From JAZGAE01 sp036475545 (GTDB lineage Bacteria; Pseudomonadota; Alphaproteobacteria; DATDPM01): a stretch of DNA of 6,243 nt. The notes beneath the pieces were generated by a model, which worked only from the letters and a program-made list of their open reading frames with translations, was not told where the DNA came from and ran no database searches. The position numbers and the translations under genes are program-made. Shown piece by piece: positions 1-5,532 of this stretch. Location of the stretch: the NCBI GenBank assembly GCA_036475545.1, contig JAZGAE010000001.1, positions 1-6,243 on the forward strand. Direction: 5' to 3'. Position 1 is the first letter of the stretch. Every line of letters starts with the position of its first letter.

Positions 1-29
1 CATGTCCGCCGGCCCACGCTCGAGGAGAA

Positions 30-50
30 GCTCGGCCCTCTCGGCCGAGC
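30..50. repeat. 8-bp perfect inverted repeat upstream of ggt
   Basis: GCTCGGCC (30-37) and GGCCGAGC (43-50) form a perfect 8-bp stem with a 5-base loop CTCTC. No T run follows on either strand, so it is not a classical terminator. It lies about 26 bases upstream of the -10-like box of ggt and could be an operator or a hairpin in an upstream transcript. In DNA this GC-rich chance is also possible. Confidence 0.35.
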
Positions 51-75
51 CCCTGCGCGCGGGCGCGTGCTCGGG

Positions 76-81
76 TATCAT
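76..81 (+). promoter_or_regulatory. Possible -10 box for ggt
   Basis: TATCAT matches the sigma-70 -10 consensus at 5 of 6 positions and stands out in GC-rich surroundings. A start of transcription near base 88 would leave a leader of about 14 bases carrying GAGG at 93-96. I see no convincing -35 box at a spacing of 16-18 bases, so this is a weak call. Confidence 0.25.
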
Positions 82-101
82 GCCGCTCGTTTGAGGCAGT
101 G

Positions 102-1892
102 ATGAAAGAACTTGCCCTTACGGGTCGGGCCCTCGCGCCGGCAAGGCGCCGGAGCGTGCCCCGGGTCCCTCGCCTGGTGTGCGCCGTCCTTGCGGCGGCG
201 CTCGTGGCCGCGGGCTGCGCGCCGGCCCCGTCGCGGGACTGGCCGCAGGAGCCTGCCCAAGAGGCGCAGCCGGGCCGACATCACATGGTGGCGGCGGCCA
301 ATCCGCTTGCCGCCGAGGCCGGGCGCGACATCCTGCGCCGCGGCGGAAGCGCGGTGGACGCCGCCATCGCCATGCAGATGGTCCTCAACCTCGTCGAGCC
401 GCAGTCCTCCGGGATCGGCGGCGGCGGGTTTCTGCTGCATTACGACGCCGAAAGCGGCGAGGTCGCGGCCTACGACGGACGCGAGACCGCGCCCGCCGGG
501 GCGACGGCGGGCATGTTCCTCAGGCCGAATGGCACGCCGAAGGGCTTCTTCGAGGCGGCGGTGGGCGGCGGCGGCGTCGGCGTGCCGGGCCTGCTTCGGA
601 TGCTGGAGACGGCCCACGCGCGCCACGGGCGGCTGGCCTGGGCGGATCTTTTCACGCCCGCGATCCGCCTGGCGGAAGACGGGTTCGGGGTCTCGCCCCG
701 GCTCCACGAGCTCATCGCCCGCGACCGGCATCTCAAGACCTTTCCCGCGACGGCCGCCTATTTCTATCGTGCCGACGGCCGCCCGCGGGACGCGGGCGAG
801 ATCCTGGTCAACCGGCCCCTGGCCCGGACGCTCGGCGCCATTGCAAAGGGCGGCGCGGATGCCTTCTACCGCGGCGCGATCGCCCGCGACATCGTATCGG
901 CGGTCCGGCGGGCCACCGCCAACCCGGGCGTGATGAGCGAGCAGGACCTCGCCGGCTACGGCGCCAAGGCGCGGCGCGCGATCTGCCGGCCCTACCGGGT
1001 GTGGCGCGTCTGCGGGATGCCGCCGCCAAGCTCCGGCGGCGTGGCGACGCTTCAGGCGCTCGGCATTCTCGAGGCGTTCGAGCTCTCGGCGCTCAAGCCC
1101 GGGTCGGCGGCGGCGGTGCACCTCGTCTCCGAGGCGAGCCGCCTCGCCTTCGCCGACCGCAACCGCTATTTGGGCGACCCCGATTTCGTCGCCGTTCCCG
1201 TGGCGGCGCTTCTGGACCCGGCCTATCTTTCGCGGCGCGCGGCGCTGATCTCGCCACGGCAAACCATGGGCCGGGCCCTTCCCGGCGCCGTCGCCGGCGG
1301 CGACGTCCCCCCGCCAGCCCAGGCCCCGGCGCACGACCCGGCGTCCACCACCCACATCAGCGTGATCGACGGCGCGGGCAACGCGGTCGCCTTCACCTCC
1401 AGCATCGAGAACGTGTTCGGCTCAAGGGTCATGGTGCGGGGGTTCCTGCTCAACAACCAGCTCACCGACTTCTCCTTCCGGCCGGAGGTCGATGGCCGGC
1501 CCGTCGCCAACCGGCCGGCGCCGGGCAAGCGGCCCTTGAGCTCCATGTCCCCGACCCTGGTGTTCGACGGCCAGCACCGGCTGGTCATGACCCTGGGCTC
1601 GCCCGGCGGCCAGCGCATCATCGGCTACGTGCTCAAGACGCTCGTCGCCACGCTCGACTGGGGCCTCGAGCTGCAGCAGGCGATCGACCTCCCCAACCAC
1701 GTCAACCGCAACGGCCCCACCGAGATCGAGGCGGAGACGCCGCTGGCGGGGGTTGAACGCGCGCTCGAGGCCATGGGGCACGAGGTCGAGGTGCGCGAAC
1801 TCGGAAGCGGTCTCCACGGCGTGATGGTGACGGGGTCCGGCCTTGCCGGCGGCGCCGATTCCCGGCGCGAGGGCGCCGCGCTGGGAGACTAG
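102..1892 (+). CDS. ggt: Gamma-glutamyltransferase, lipoprotein form
   Basis: Gamma-glutamyltransferase / glutathione hydrolase (EC 2.3.2.2 / 3.4.19.13) moves or hydrolyses the gamma-glutamyl group of glutathione outside the cytoplasm. From the ATG the protein has 596 residues, full length for the family. A GTG lies at 99, but GAGG (93-96) is 5 bases from the ATG and only 2 from the GTG, so I chose the ATG. A long basic N-terminus leads to a hydrophobic stretch and a lipobox-like VAAGC with Cys39, suggesting a lipid-anchored periplasmic protein. Substrate residues seen are Arg127 (YDGRETAP), Gln453 and Asp456 (NNQLTDFS). STTHISV holds the maturation nucleophile Thr416, where autocleavage would give a small subunit of 181 residues. 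KRPLSSMSP has Ser480-Ser481, and GSPGG the oxyanion glycines. The lid segment between DFS and KRPLSSM is 17 residues, shorter than I recall for E. coli. I am sure of the family; lipidation is inferred. Confidence 0.96.
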   Translation: MKELALTGRALAPARRRSVPRVPRLVCAVLAAALVAAGCAPAPSRDWPQEPAQEAQPGRHHMVAAANPLAAEAGRDILRRGGSAVDAAIAMQMVLNLVEPQSSGIGGGGFLLHYDAESGEVAAYDGRETAPAGATAGMFLRPNGTPKGFFEAAVGGGGVGVPGLLRMLETAHARHGRLAWADLFTPAIRLAEDGFGVSPRLHELIARDRHLKTFPATAAYFYRADGRPRDAGEILVNRPLARTLGAIAKGGADAFYRGAIARDIVSAVRRATANPGVMSEQDLAGYGAKARRAICRPYRVWRVCGMPPPSSGGVATLQALGILEAFELSALKPGSAAAVHLVSEASRLAFADRNRYLGDPDFVAVPVAALLDPAYLSRRAALISPRQTMGRALPGAVAGGDVPPPAQAPAHDPASTTHISVIDGAGNAVAFTSSIENVFGSRVMVRGFLLNNQLTDFSFRPEVDGRPVANRPAPGKRPLSSMSPTLVFDGQHRLVMTLGSPGGQRIIGYVLKTLVATLDWGLELQQAIDLPNHVNRNGPTEIEAETPLAGVERALEAMGHEVEVRELGSGLHGVMVTGSGLAGGADSRREGAALGD

Positions 1893-2026
1893 GCGGAGGG
1901 GCCGCCCGCAGAGCCTGGAGCAGGCCCGCCAGCGGCAATAATCAGCCGGGCCGCGGCGCCTGCGCTATTTATGGGGACACGACGTAGGCCGAAGGGGTGC
2001 CGCCCGGCGTGAGCGGACTTCGGCGG
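1893..2026. other. Gap between convergent ggt and kinase genes
   Basis: The two genes end facing each other across 134 bases with no coding frame I would accept. GCCGAAG (1988-1994) and CTTCGGC (2018-2024) form a 7-bp inverted repeat with a 23-base loop just beyond the kinase stop. No T run follows on either strand, so I cannot name an intrinsic terminator for either gene. A short AT-rich patch, CTATTTAT, lies near 1964-1971. Confidence 0.5.
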
Positions 2027-3430
2027 TCACGTCGCCGCGTCGCCCACGGGCAGCTCAAGCCGAAACGTCGTGCCGCCCTCGGAGCTCTCAACCAGCGAGA
2101 TGTCGCCGCCATGGGCGCGCATGATCTCGCGGGCGATGGCGAGCCCGAGGCCGGTGCCTCCCGGCCGCGCCGAGCCGACGAAGGGCTGGAACAGGTTCTC
2201 GCGGGCCTTCTCCGGCAGGCCGGGCCCGTCGTCGCCGACCACGATGCGGACGCAGCCGTCGTCCACGTCCGCGCTGACATCGACGCGGCTGGCCCCGGCC
2301 TCGACGGAGTTGCGGGCGAGGTTCGCCAGCACCCGGAAGAGCTGATCGCGGTCGGCATCGACCTCGATCGCCCCATCCACCTTGTTTTCCAACACCTGCT
2401 CCCGGCCATCGCTCAATGCCGGGTCGGCCCCGACGTCGTCCACCAAGGCGCGCAGCGAGAAGTGCTGCCGGCGCGGCGGAGGCGGCTCGTCACGGGCGTA
2501 ATCCAGGGTGTGGCTGCACAGGTCCACGGCCCGGTCGATGGTGCGGACCAGCTTCGGGGCGAAGCGCCGGGCCTCGGGATCTTCGAGGGAGGCGAGGCGG
2601 TCCGAGACCAGGCTCGCGGTGGCGAGGATGTTGCGCAGGTCGTGGTTGATCTTGGTGACGGCGACCCCCAGGGCGGCGAGCCGCGCCCTTTGGGTGAGCG
2701 CGCGGCGCAGGCCCTGTTGCATCACCGCCAGCTCGCGCTGCGCCATGCCGATCTCGTCGCTGCGGGCGCTGGGGCTTATCACGCGGGACGCGTCCTCGGG
2801 GTCCTCCCGGAACGCGATCATGTTTTCGGTGAGACGGCGCATCGGGCGCACCATGAGCCAATGGAGGCTCGCGAAGATCAGCGCCGCCGTCACCAGCGCG
2901 ATGACGATGGAAAGGGCGAGAATCCGGGCCGAATACCCGTACATCGCGGCCCGCATCGGCGTCTCGTCGATGAGGATCTCCATGAGCGGGCCCTCCTCCT
3001 TGGTCGAGCGGCCGAGGACGCGCAGGACGCGGTTCTGGTTCTGGACCAGGGCCCCGAACGCGCCGCCGATCAAGTCGACGGGCGAGTCCGTCGTCAGGTC
3101 GACGACGAGATCGGCCTTGGGCGGCATCTTATCGTAGAGGACACGCTTGAACGGGCCGGGCCCGCGGTGAACGATCGCGTAGGCATCCGCGTGCTCCAGC
3201 AGCCGCATCGCCAGTTCCTCGCTGATCATATGATCGGGCGTCGCATCGAGGGCGAGGGTGGCGAGATGGGCGGTCGCGAGCCGTTCCTCCAGGTAACGCT
3301 CGCGGAACCGGGCGATCGAGGGGACGTACACGGCCACCTCGCTCAACATGACGAAAGCGATCGTGAGCGACAGGAGGCGCGCCGATAGCCCCTTGGTGAG
3401 GGGCGGAAGGGCGAGCTTCGTCTCCGACAT
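2027..3430 (-). CDS. Membrane sensor histidine kinase with HAMP domain
   Basis: A 467-residue sensor kinase of two-component signalling. In order: a short cytoplasmic tail, a first membrane segment (about 17-39), an extracytoplasmic sensor region of about 128 residues (40-167), a second membrane segment (about 168-190), a HAMP linker (about 190-245), a dimerisation/phosphoacceptor helix, and an ATP-binding domain. The phosphoacceptor is His263 in INHDLRN, with HDLRN in place of the commoner HELRT/P. The N box is LANLARNSVEA (Asn370, Asn374), the G1 box is GDDGPGLP, the F box LFQPF, and the G2 box GGTGLGLA. All ATP-binding motifs look intact, so it should be active. The sensor region matches no named domain that I can recognise, so the signal is unknown. 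No response regulator is in the window, and both sides are occupied by unrelated genes, so its partner lies elsewhere or further away. The start is the ATG directly downstream of an extended -10 box. Confidence 0.93.
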   Translation of the reverse strand: MSETKLALPPLTKGLSARLLSLTIAFVMLSEVAVYVPSIARFRERYLEERLATAHLATLALDATPDHMISEELAMRLLEHADAYAIVHRGPGPFKRVLYDKMPPKADLVVDLTTDSPVDLIGGAFGALVQNQNRVLRVLGRSTKEEGPLMEILIDETPMRAAMYGYSARILALSIVIALVTAALIFASLHWLMVRPMRRLTENMIAFREDPEDASRVISPSARSDEIGMAQRELAVMQQGLRRALTQRARLAALGVAVTKINHDLRNILATASLVSDRLASLEDPEARRFAPKLVRTIDRAVDLCSHTLDYARDEPPPPRRQHFSLRALVDDVGADPALSDGREQVLENKVDGAIEVDADRDQLFRVLANLARNSVEAGASRVDVSADVDDGCVRIVVGDDGPGLPEKARENLFQPFVGSARPGGTGLGLAIAREIMRAHGGDISLVESSEGGTTFRLELPVGDAAT

Positions 3431-3437
3431 CGAGACG

Positions 3438-3446
3438 ATTATATCA
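3438..3446 (-). promoter_or_regulatory. Extended -10 promoter of the histidine kinase gene
   Basis: Read on the - strand, TGATATAAT is a perfect extended -10 element (TGn plus TATAAT). Only 7 bases (CGTCTCG) separate it from the kinase ATG at 3430, so transcription should start at or next to the start codon. A good -35 box is missing at normal spacing, which extended -10 promoters tolerate. The overlapping AGGTGATA (3442-3449) could instead be a distant Shine-Dalgarno sequence of a longer transcript. Confidence 0.5.
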
Positions 3447-3516
3447 CCTGAGCGAACGGCCCGTCGTCATCGCCGCCAGGCGATCGCCCCAGCCGGGCGG
3501 CGCGGGGCAAGCACGT

Positions 3517-3551
3517 GAAAGAGGCGGCAAAACCTTCGGCCCCGCCGCCTC
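3517..3551 (-). terminator. Probable terminator after the Cys-rich peptide gene
   Basis: On the - strand GAGGCGGC (3551-3544) pairs perfectly with GCCGCCTC (3528-3521) across a 15-base loop, and the stem is followed by TTTC. This is the best intrinsic terminator candidate in the window. It sits about 70 bases after the peptide stop and about 70 bases before the kinase promoter, so it would separate the two genes. The T run is short, so efficiency is uncertain. Confidence 0.45.
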
Positions 3552-3581
3552 CGAGTTCGAAATCGGGCGCGCCTTCAGCCC

Positions 3582-3602
3582 GCCGCCGGGCCCTCCGGCG
3601 GC
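3582..3602 (-). terminator. GC-rich hairpin just after the peptide stop
   Basis: GCCGCCGG and CCGGCGGC form a perfect 8-bp stem with a 5-base loop, 19 bases beyond the TAG of the peptide gene. It has no T run. It could stabilise the 3' end of a short mRNA or help termination together with the second hairpin at 3521-3551. Confidence 0.35.
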
Positions 3603-3621
3603 CGGCCCCGCGGGTCGTTCC

Positions 3622-3831
3622 CTAGTAACCCCCCGGCCCGCAAGGATTGCACGGGTTGCAGGGGTTGCACGGGTTGCATGGATTGCACGGGTTGCAGGGG
3701 TTGCACGGGTTGCAGGCGAAGATCGCCGCGCTCGGGTTCTTGGCCGCGTCTGGATTGGCGGCCACTGTCGACGCCGCCGAACCCGTGGCCATGGCCGCGA
3801 CACCGAAGATGGCGAGTACTCTTCTCCACAT
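3622..3831 (-). CDS. Small exported Cys-rich protein with eight Asn-Pro-Cys repeats
   Basis: A 69-residue protein of unknown function. It starts MWRRVLAIFGVAAMATG, a clear signal peptide with a basic N-terminus and hydrophobic core. Likely cleavage is after SAA or VAA (residues 20-25), leaving about 45 residues. The mature part begins NPDAAKNPSAA, then Cys40 is followed by eight NPC units, so nine cysteines fall at positions 40, 43 and so on to 64, and ends GPGGY. No stretch could form an ordinary hydrophobic core, so a metal- or disulfide-held structure, or binding of thiol-reactive ligands, is likely (inference). The ATG at 3831 has GGGAG 7 bases upstream. An in-frame ATG at 3849 would add MRGSKI, with its strong GGAGG 15 bases away. 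The gene stands alone, with a structured 5' region and hairpins after it. The frame is supported by the signal peptide, the ribosome binding site and perfect in-frame repeats; function is unknown. Confidence 0.82.
   Translation of the reverse strand: MWRRVLAIFGVAAMATGSAASTVAANPDAAKNPSAAIFACNPCNPCNPCNPCNPCNPCNPCNPCGPGGY
3640..3711 (-). repeat. 72-bp tandem repeat: 8 x 9 bp, also 2 x 36 bp
   Basis: Eight 9-bp units, AA(C/T)CCNTGC on the - strand, each encode Asn-Pro-Cys. The Pro codons run CCG, CCC, CCG, CCA, CCG, CCC, CCG, CCT, so the array is a four-unit 36-bp block repeated twice (3676-3711 and 3640-3675) with one base different. The last unit of each block uses AAT for Asn; the others use AAC. 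Confidence 0.95.
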
Positions 3832-3859
3832 GATCTTGCTCCCTCTCATTCGTCGTCGT

Positions 3860-3870
3860 TATCACCTCCC
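3860..3870 (-). promoter_or_regulatory. Strong but distant Shine-Dalgarno sequence before the peptide gene
   Basis: On the - strand GGGAGGTGATA has long complementarity to the 3' end of 16S rRNA. Its GGAGG core is 15 bases from the ATG at 3849 and 33 from the ATG at 3831, too far for normal use. No start codon sits at 5-9 bases. It may be a ribosome standby site, serve the 3849 start, or include a poor -10 box (GATAAC). AGGTGATA recurs before the histidine kinase gene at nearly the same distance from its ATG. Confidence 0.45.
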
Positions 3871-3890
3871 GCTAGGCGCTACCGCCGGGC

Positions 3891-3928
3891 ACGATCGTTC
3901 CGCCGTTGCGCGCGTTTCAAACCGCGCG
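3891..3928 (-). promoter_or_regulatory. Possible promoter with inverted-repeat operator before the peptide gene
   Basis: CGCGCGTTT (3909-3917) and AAA-C-CGCGCG (3919-3928) form a near-perfect inverted repeat, broken by one extra C. On the - strand it contains TTGAAA (3915-3920), 5 of 6 matches to a -35 box. At 18 bases lies GATCGT (3891-3896), a weak -10 match. A protein bound to the repeat would cover the -35 box. The -10 is poor, so this is tentative. Confidence 0.25.
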
Positions 3929-3947
3929 TCTCGGAGCGCCTCTGCAC

Positions 3948-4011
3948 ACTGGCCGGTCGCCCGTAAGCGTGGCGACATCAGTAAAGCCCCGCCGGGGGCA
4001 CACAGGCCAGT
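3948..4011 (-). other. Possible three-way-junction RNA between oxidoreductase and peptide genes
   Basis: Read on the - strand, ACTGGCC (4011-4005) pairs with GGCCAGT (3954-3948) and closes two inner hairpins. One is GCCCC-CGGC-GGGGC (3999-3986), followed by TTTA. The other is GTCGCC with GGCGAC (3976-3956), extended by CG/CG around a CTTA loop with one bulged A. The element lies about 85 bases after the oxidoreductase stop and about 100 before the peptide start. It could be an untranslated regulatory RNA, or the first hairpin alone may be a weak terminator. GC-rich DNA gives such folds by chance, so confidence is low. Confidence 0.3.
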
Positions 4012-4069
4012 CAACTCTTCGTGAACCGTGCCGCGGCGCCGACCCGGCGACATCGCCTCGCCCTGCGCG

Positions 4070-4091
4070 CGGGGCGATCCGCAATGCCCCG
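4070..4091 (-). terminator. Hairpin right after the oxidoreductase stop
   Basis: CGGGGC and GCCCCG form a 6-bp stem with a 10-base loop, beginning 5 bases after the TGA of the oxidoreductase gene. There is no T run, so it may protect the mRNA 3' end rather than terminate by itself. Confidence 0.3.
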
Positions 4092-4096
4092 GGTTC

Positions 4097-5518
4097 TCAG
4101 CCAAACTTGGCGAGGAGGCGCACGATCCGCTTGGTCCGCTCGCCGAACAGGGCAGGCGTGAAAAAGCTTCCCGCGGCCCGCTTGTTGACCTCGCCGAGCG
4201 TCGGATAGGGCGTGATCATGCTGGCGATCGCGCCGATCTTGATCTTCTGGGATATCGCCAGTCCCCAGAGCTGGATTAGCTCGCCCGCCGACGGCCCCAG
4301 GATCGAGGCGCCGAGCACCCGCGTCCCCTTCGTCACCACCTTGGCGAGCCCGTCCACCTCGCGTTCGGCCTGGGCGCGGTCGTTCTCCGCGAAGGGCCAG
4401 CGCAGGACCTGAATGGCGCCATGGCGAGCGCGAGCTTGGCTTTCGTCGAGGCCCACGTGAGCCAGCTCCGGCGCGGTGTAGGTCACCCACGGGACGGCGC
4501 GGTAGTCGACCTTGGCGGGGAGGCGGAAGAGCGCGTTGCGGATCACGATGCCGGCGTGGTAGCCGGCGATGTGGGTGAACTGGTAGGAGCCGACCACGTC
4601 GCCGACGGCGTAGATCCGTTTGTTCGTGGTGCGAAGCCGCGCGTCGACCGCGATGCCCCGGGGGGAATATTCGACCCCGGCGGCCTCGAGCCCCAGGCCT
4701 TCGACGGTGGCCTTGCGCCCGGTGGCGACCAGGAGGTCCGAGCCTTCGATGCGCTCCTCTCCGCCGTTTGCTTCCACGACCACCGCGATCCCTTCCGCGG
4801 CTCTCTCGACGCGGACCACCTTGGACTGCTCGCGGATGTCGATGCCCTCGCCCGCGAGCCGCTCACTCAGGATGGCCACGAGCTCGGGGTCGTCCCTGGG
4901 CAGGACCCTGACCGCCTCGAGCACGGTGACCTCGGCGCCCAGCTGGCGGTGGGCCTGGGCCATCTCCATGCCGATCGGCCCGCCGCCGATGATGATCAGG
5001 TGCCGCGGCACCGCGGTCTTGTCGAAGATCGTCTCGTTCGTGTCGAACGGAACCTGGTCCAGGCCGGAAATGGGGGGAACCGCGGGCGTCGAGCCCGTGG
5101 CCAGGACGAAGCGGCGGGCGCGGACCAGATACTCGCCGGCCTCGACCTCGGCCGGCCCGGTGAAGCGGGCGGGCGCCTGGATCACCTTTACCCCCAGCCC
5201 CTCGAAGCGCTCCACCGAATCCATGGGGGCGATCGCGGCGATGACACCATGGACGTGGCCGTGGAGCCGCGCCCCGTCGACGACCGGCTTGCCGCACTCG
5301 ACCCCGAACCGCCCCGCTCGGCGCGCGCCATCCGCGGCATGGCCGGCGGCAAGGAGCGCCTTCGACGGCACGCACCCAAAGTTCAGGCAGTCGCCCCCCA
5401 TGCGCCCTTTCTCGATGAGGACGGTGGACGCGCCCATCTGGGAGGCGCCCGCCGCAACGCCGAGCCCCCCGGATCCGGCCCCGATCACGCAAAGATCCGC
5501 TTTCAGTTCCTGCGCCAC
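4097..5518 (-). CDS. FAD-dependent disulfide oxidoreductase, mercuric reductase-like
   Basis: A 473-residue class I pyridine nucleotide-disulfide oxidoreductase, a cytoplasmic flavoprotein moving electrons from NAD(P)H through FAD to an active-site disulfide. An N-terminal FAD motif, GAGSGG (13-18), is followed by the redox pair Cys44/Cys49 in GGDCLNFGCVPSKAL. The second nucleotide motif is GGGPIG (178-183); Glu201 at the end of the next strand suggests NADH preference. The second FAD motif, YAVGDV, holds Asp307, and a C-terminal dimerisation domain follows. In that domain the usual HPTxxE is YPTLGE, so Tyr438 replaces the catalytic His; mercuric reductases also have Tyr near here. It lacks an N-terminal heavy-metal domain and the C-terminal Cys pair needed for Hg(II), ending LLAKFG. 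So it is probably not a true mercuric reductase, and the substrate is unknown. The start is GTG, with GAGG 7 bases upstream. It follows the membrane protein gene by 39 bases, probably in one operon. Confidence 0.93.
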   Translation of the reverse strand: MAQELKADLCVIGAGSGGLGVAAGASQMGASTVLIEKGRMGGDCLNFGCVPSKALLAAGHAADGARRAGRFGVECGKPVVDGARLHGHVHGVIAAIAPMDSVERFEGLGVKVIQAPARFTGPAEVEAGEYLVRARRFVLATGSTPAVPPISGLDQVPFDTNETIFDKTAVPRHLIIIGGGPIGMEMAQAHRQLGAEVTVLEAVRVLPRDDPELVAILSERLAGEGIDIREQSKVVRVERAAEGIAVVVEANGGEERIEGSDLLVATGRKATVEGLGLEAAGVEYSPRGIAVDARLRTTNKRIYAVGDVVGSYQFTHIAGYHAGIVIRNALFRLPAKVDYRAVPWVTYTAPELAHVGLDESQARARHGAIQVLRWPFAENDRAQAEREVDGLAKVVTKGTRVLGASILGPSAGELIQLWGLAISQKIKIGAIASMITPYPTLGEVNKRAAGSFFTPALFGERTKRIVRLLAKFG

Positions 5519-5532
5519 GGCAATGCCTCTAG

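Larger units (their letters stand above)
1..102. other. Unresolved left edge: open frames on both strands
   Basis: Two overlapping frames reach the window edge. On the + strand, frame 1 is open from base 1 to a TGA at 100-102 and would overlap the ggt ATG as TGATG, a typical coupled junction; the visible tail begins HVRRPTLEEKLGPLG. On the - strand, an ATG at 79-81 opens a frame running off the edge, beginning MIPEHAPARRGSAERAELLL. The two share codon boundaries. By my count the bases at the third position of the - frame are about 89% GC, against about 76% for the third position of the + frame, which favours the - frame. However, the - ATG has no good ribosome binding site and would lie only 20 bases from the ggt start. 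I recognise neither product. Confidence 0.3.

Noticed and set aside
78..1355. 425-codon open frame on the - strand opposite ggt
   Set aside because: It overlaps an unmistakable gamma-glutamyltransferase and its product is low-complexity and Arg-rich.
1997..3388. 463-codon open frame on the + strand opposite the histidine kinase
   Set aside because: It is antisense to a kinase with all conserved motifs, and its product is Arg/Ala/Gly/His-rich with no recognisable domain. Long antisense frames are expected at this GC content.
3471..3502. GGCGATCGCC palindrome (3479-3488) inside a CGCCGCC/GGCGGCG stem upstream of the kinase promoter
   Set aside because: Short GC-rich palindromes like this are common by chance in such DNA, and nothing ties it to a known regulator.
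3640..3711. CRISPR-like array
   Set aside because: Units are contiguous 9-bp codon repeats with no unique spacers.
3575..3865. - strand frame reading the same array as QPV/QPL repeats
   Set aside because: Its only start, a GTG, lies inside the Shine-Dalgarno sequence, it has no signal peptide, and it is out of frame with the supported peptide.
3647..4024. + strand frame with HGLQGL repeats across the NPC array
   Set aside because: The repeat is simply the reverse reading of the NPC codons. The - strand frame has a signal peptide and a well-placed ribosome site; this one has neither.
4097..5518. Annotation as mercuric reductase (merA)
   Set aside because: The C-terminal Cys pair and the N-terminal metal-binding domain are missing, and no merR, merT or merP is visible.
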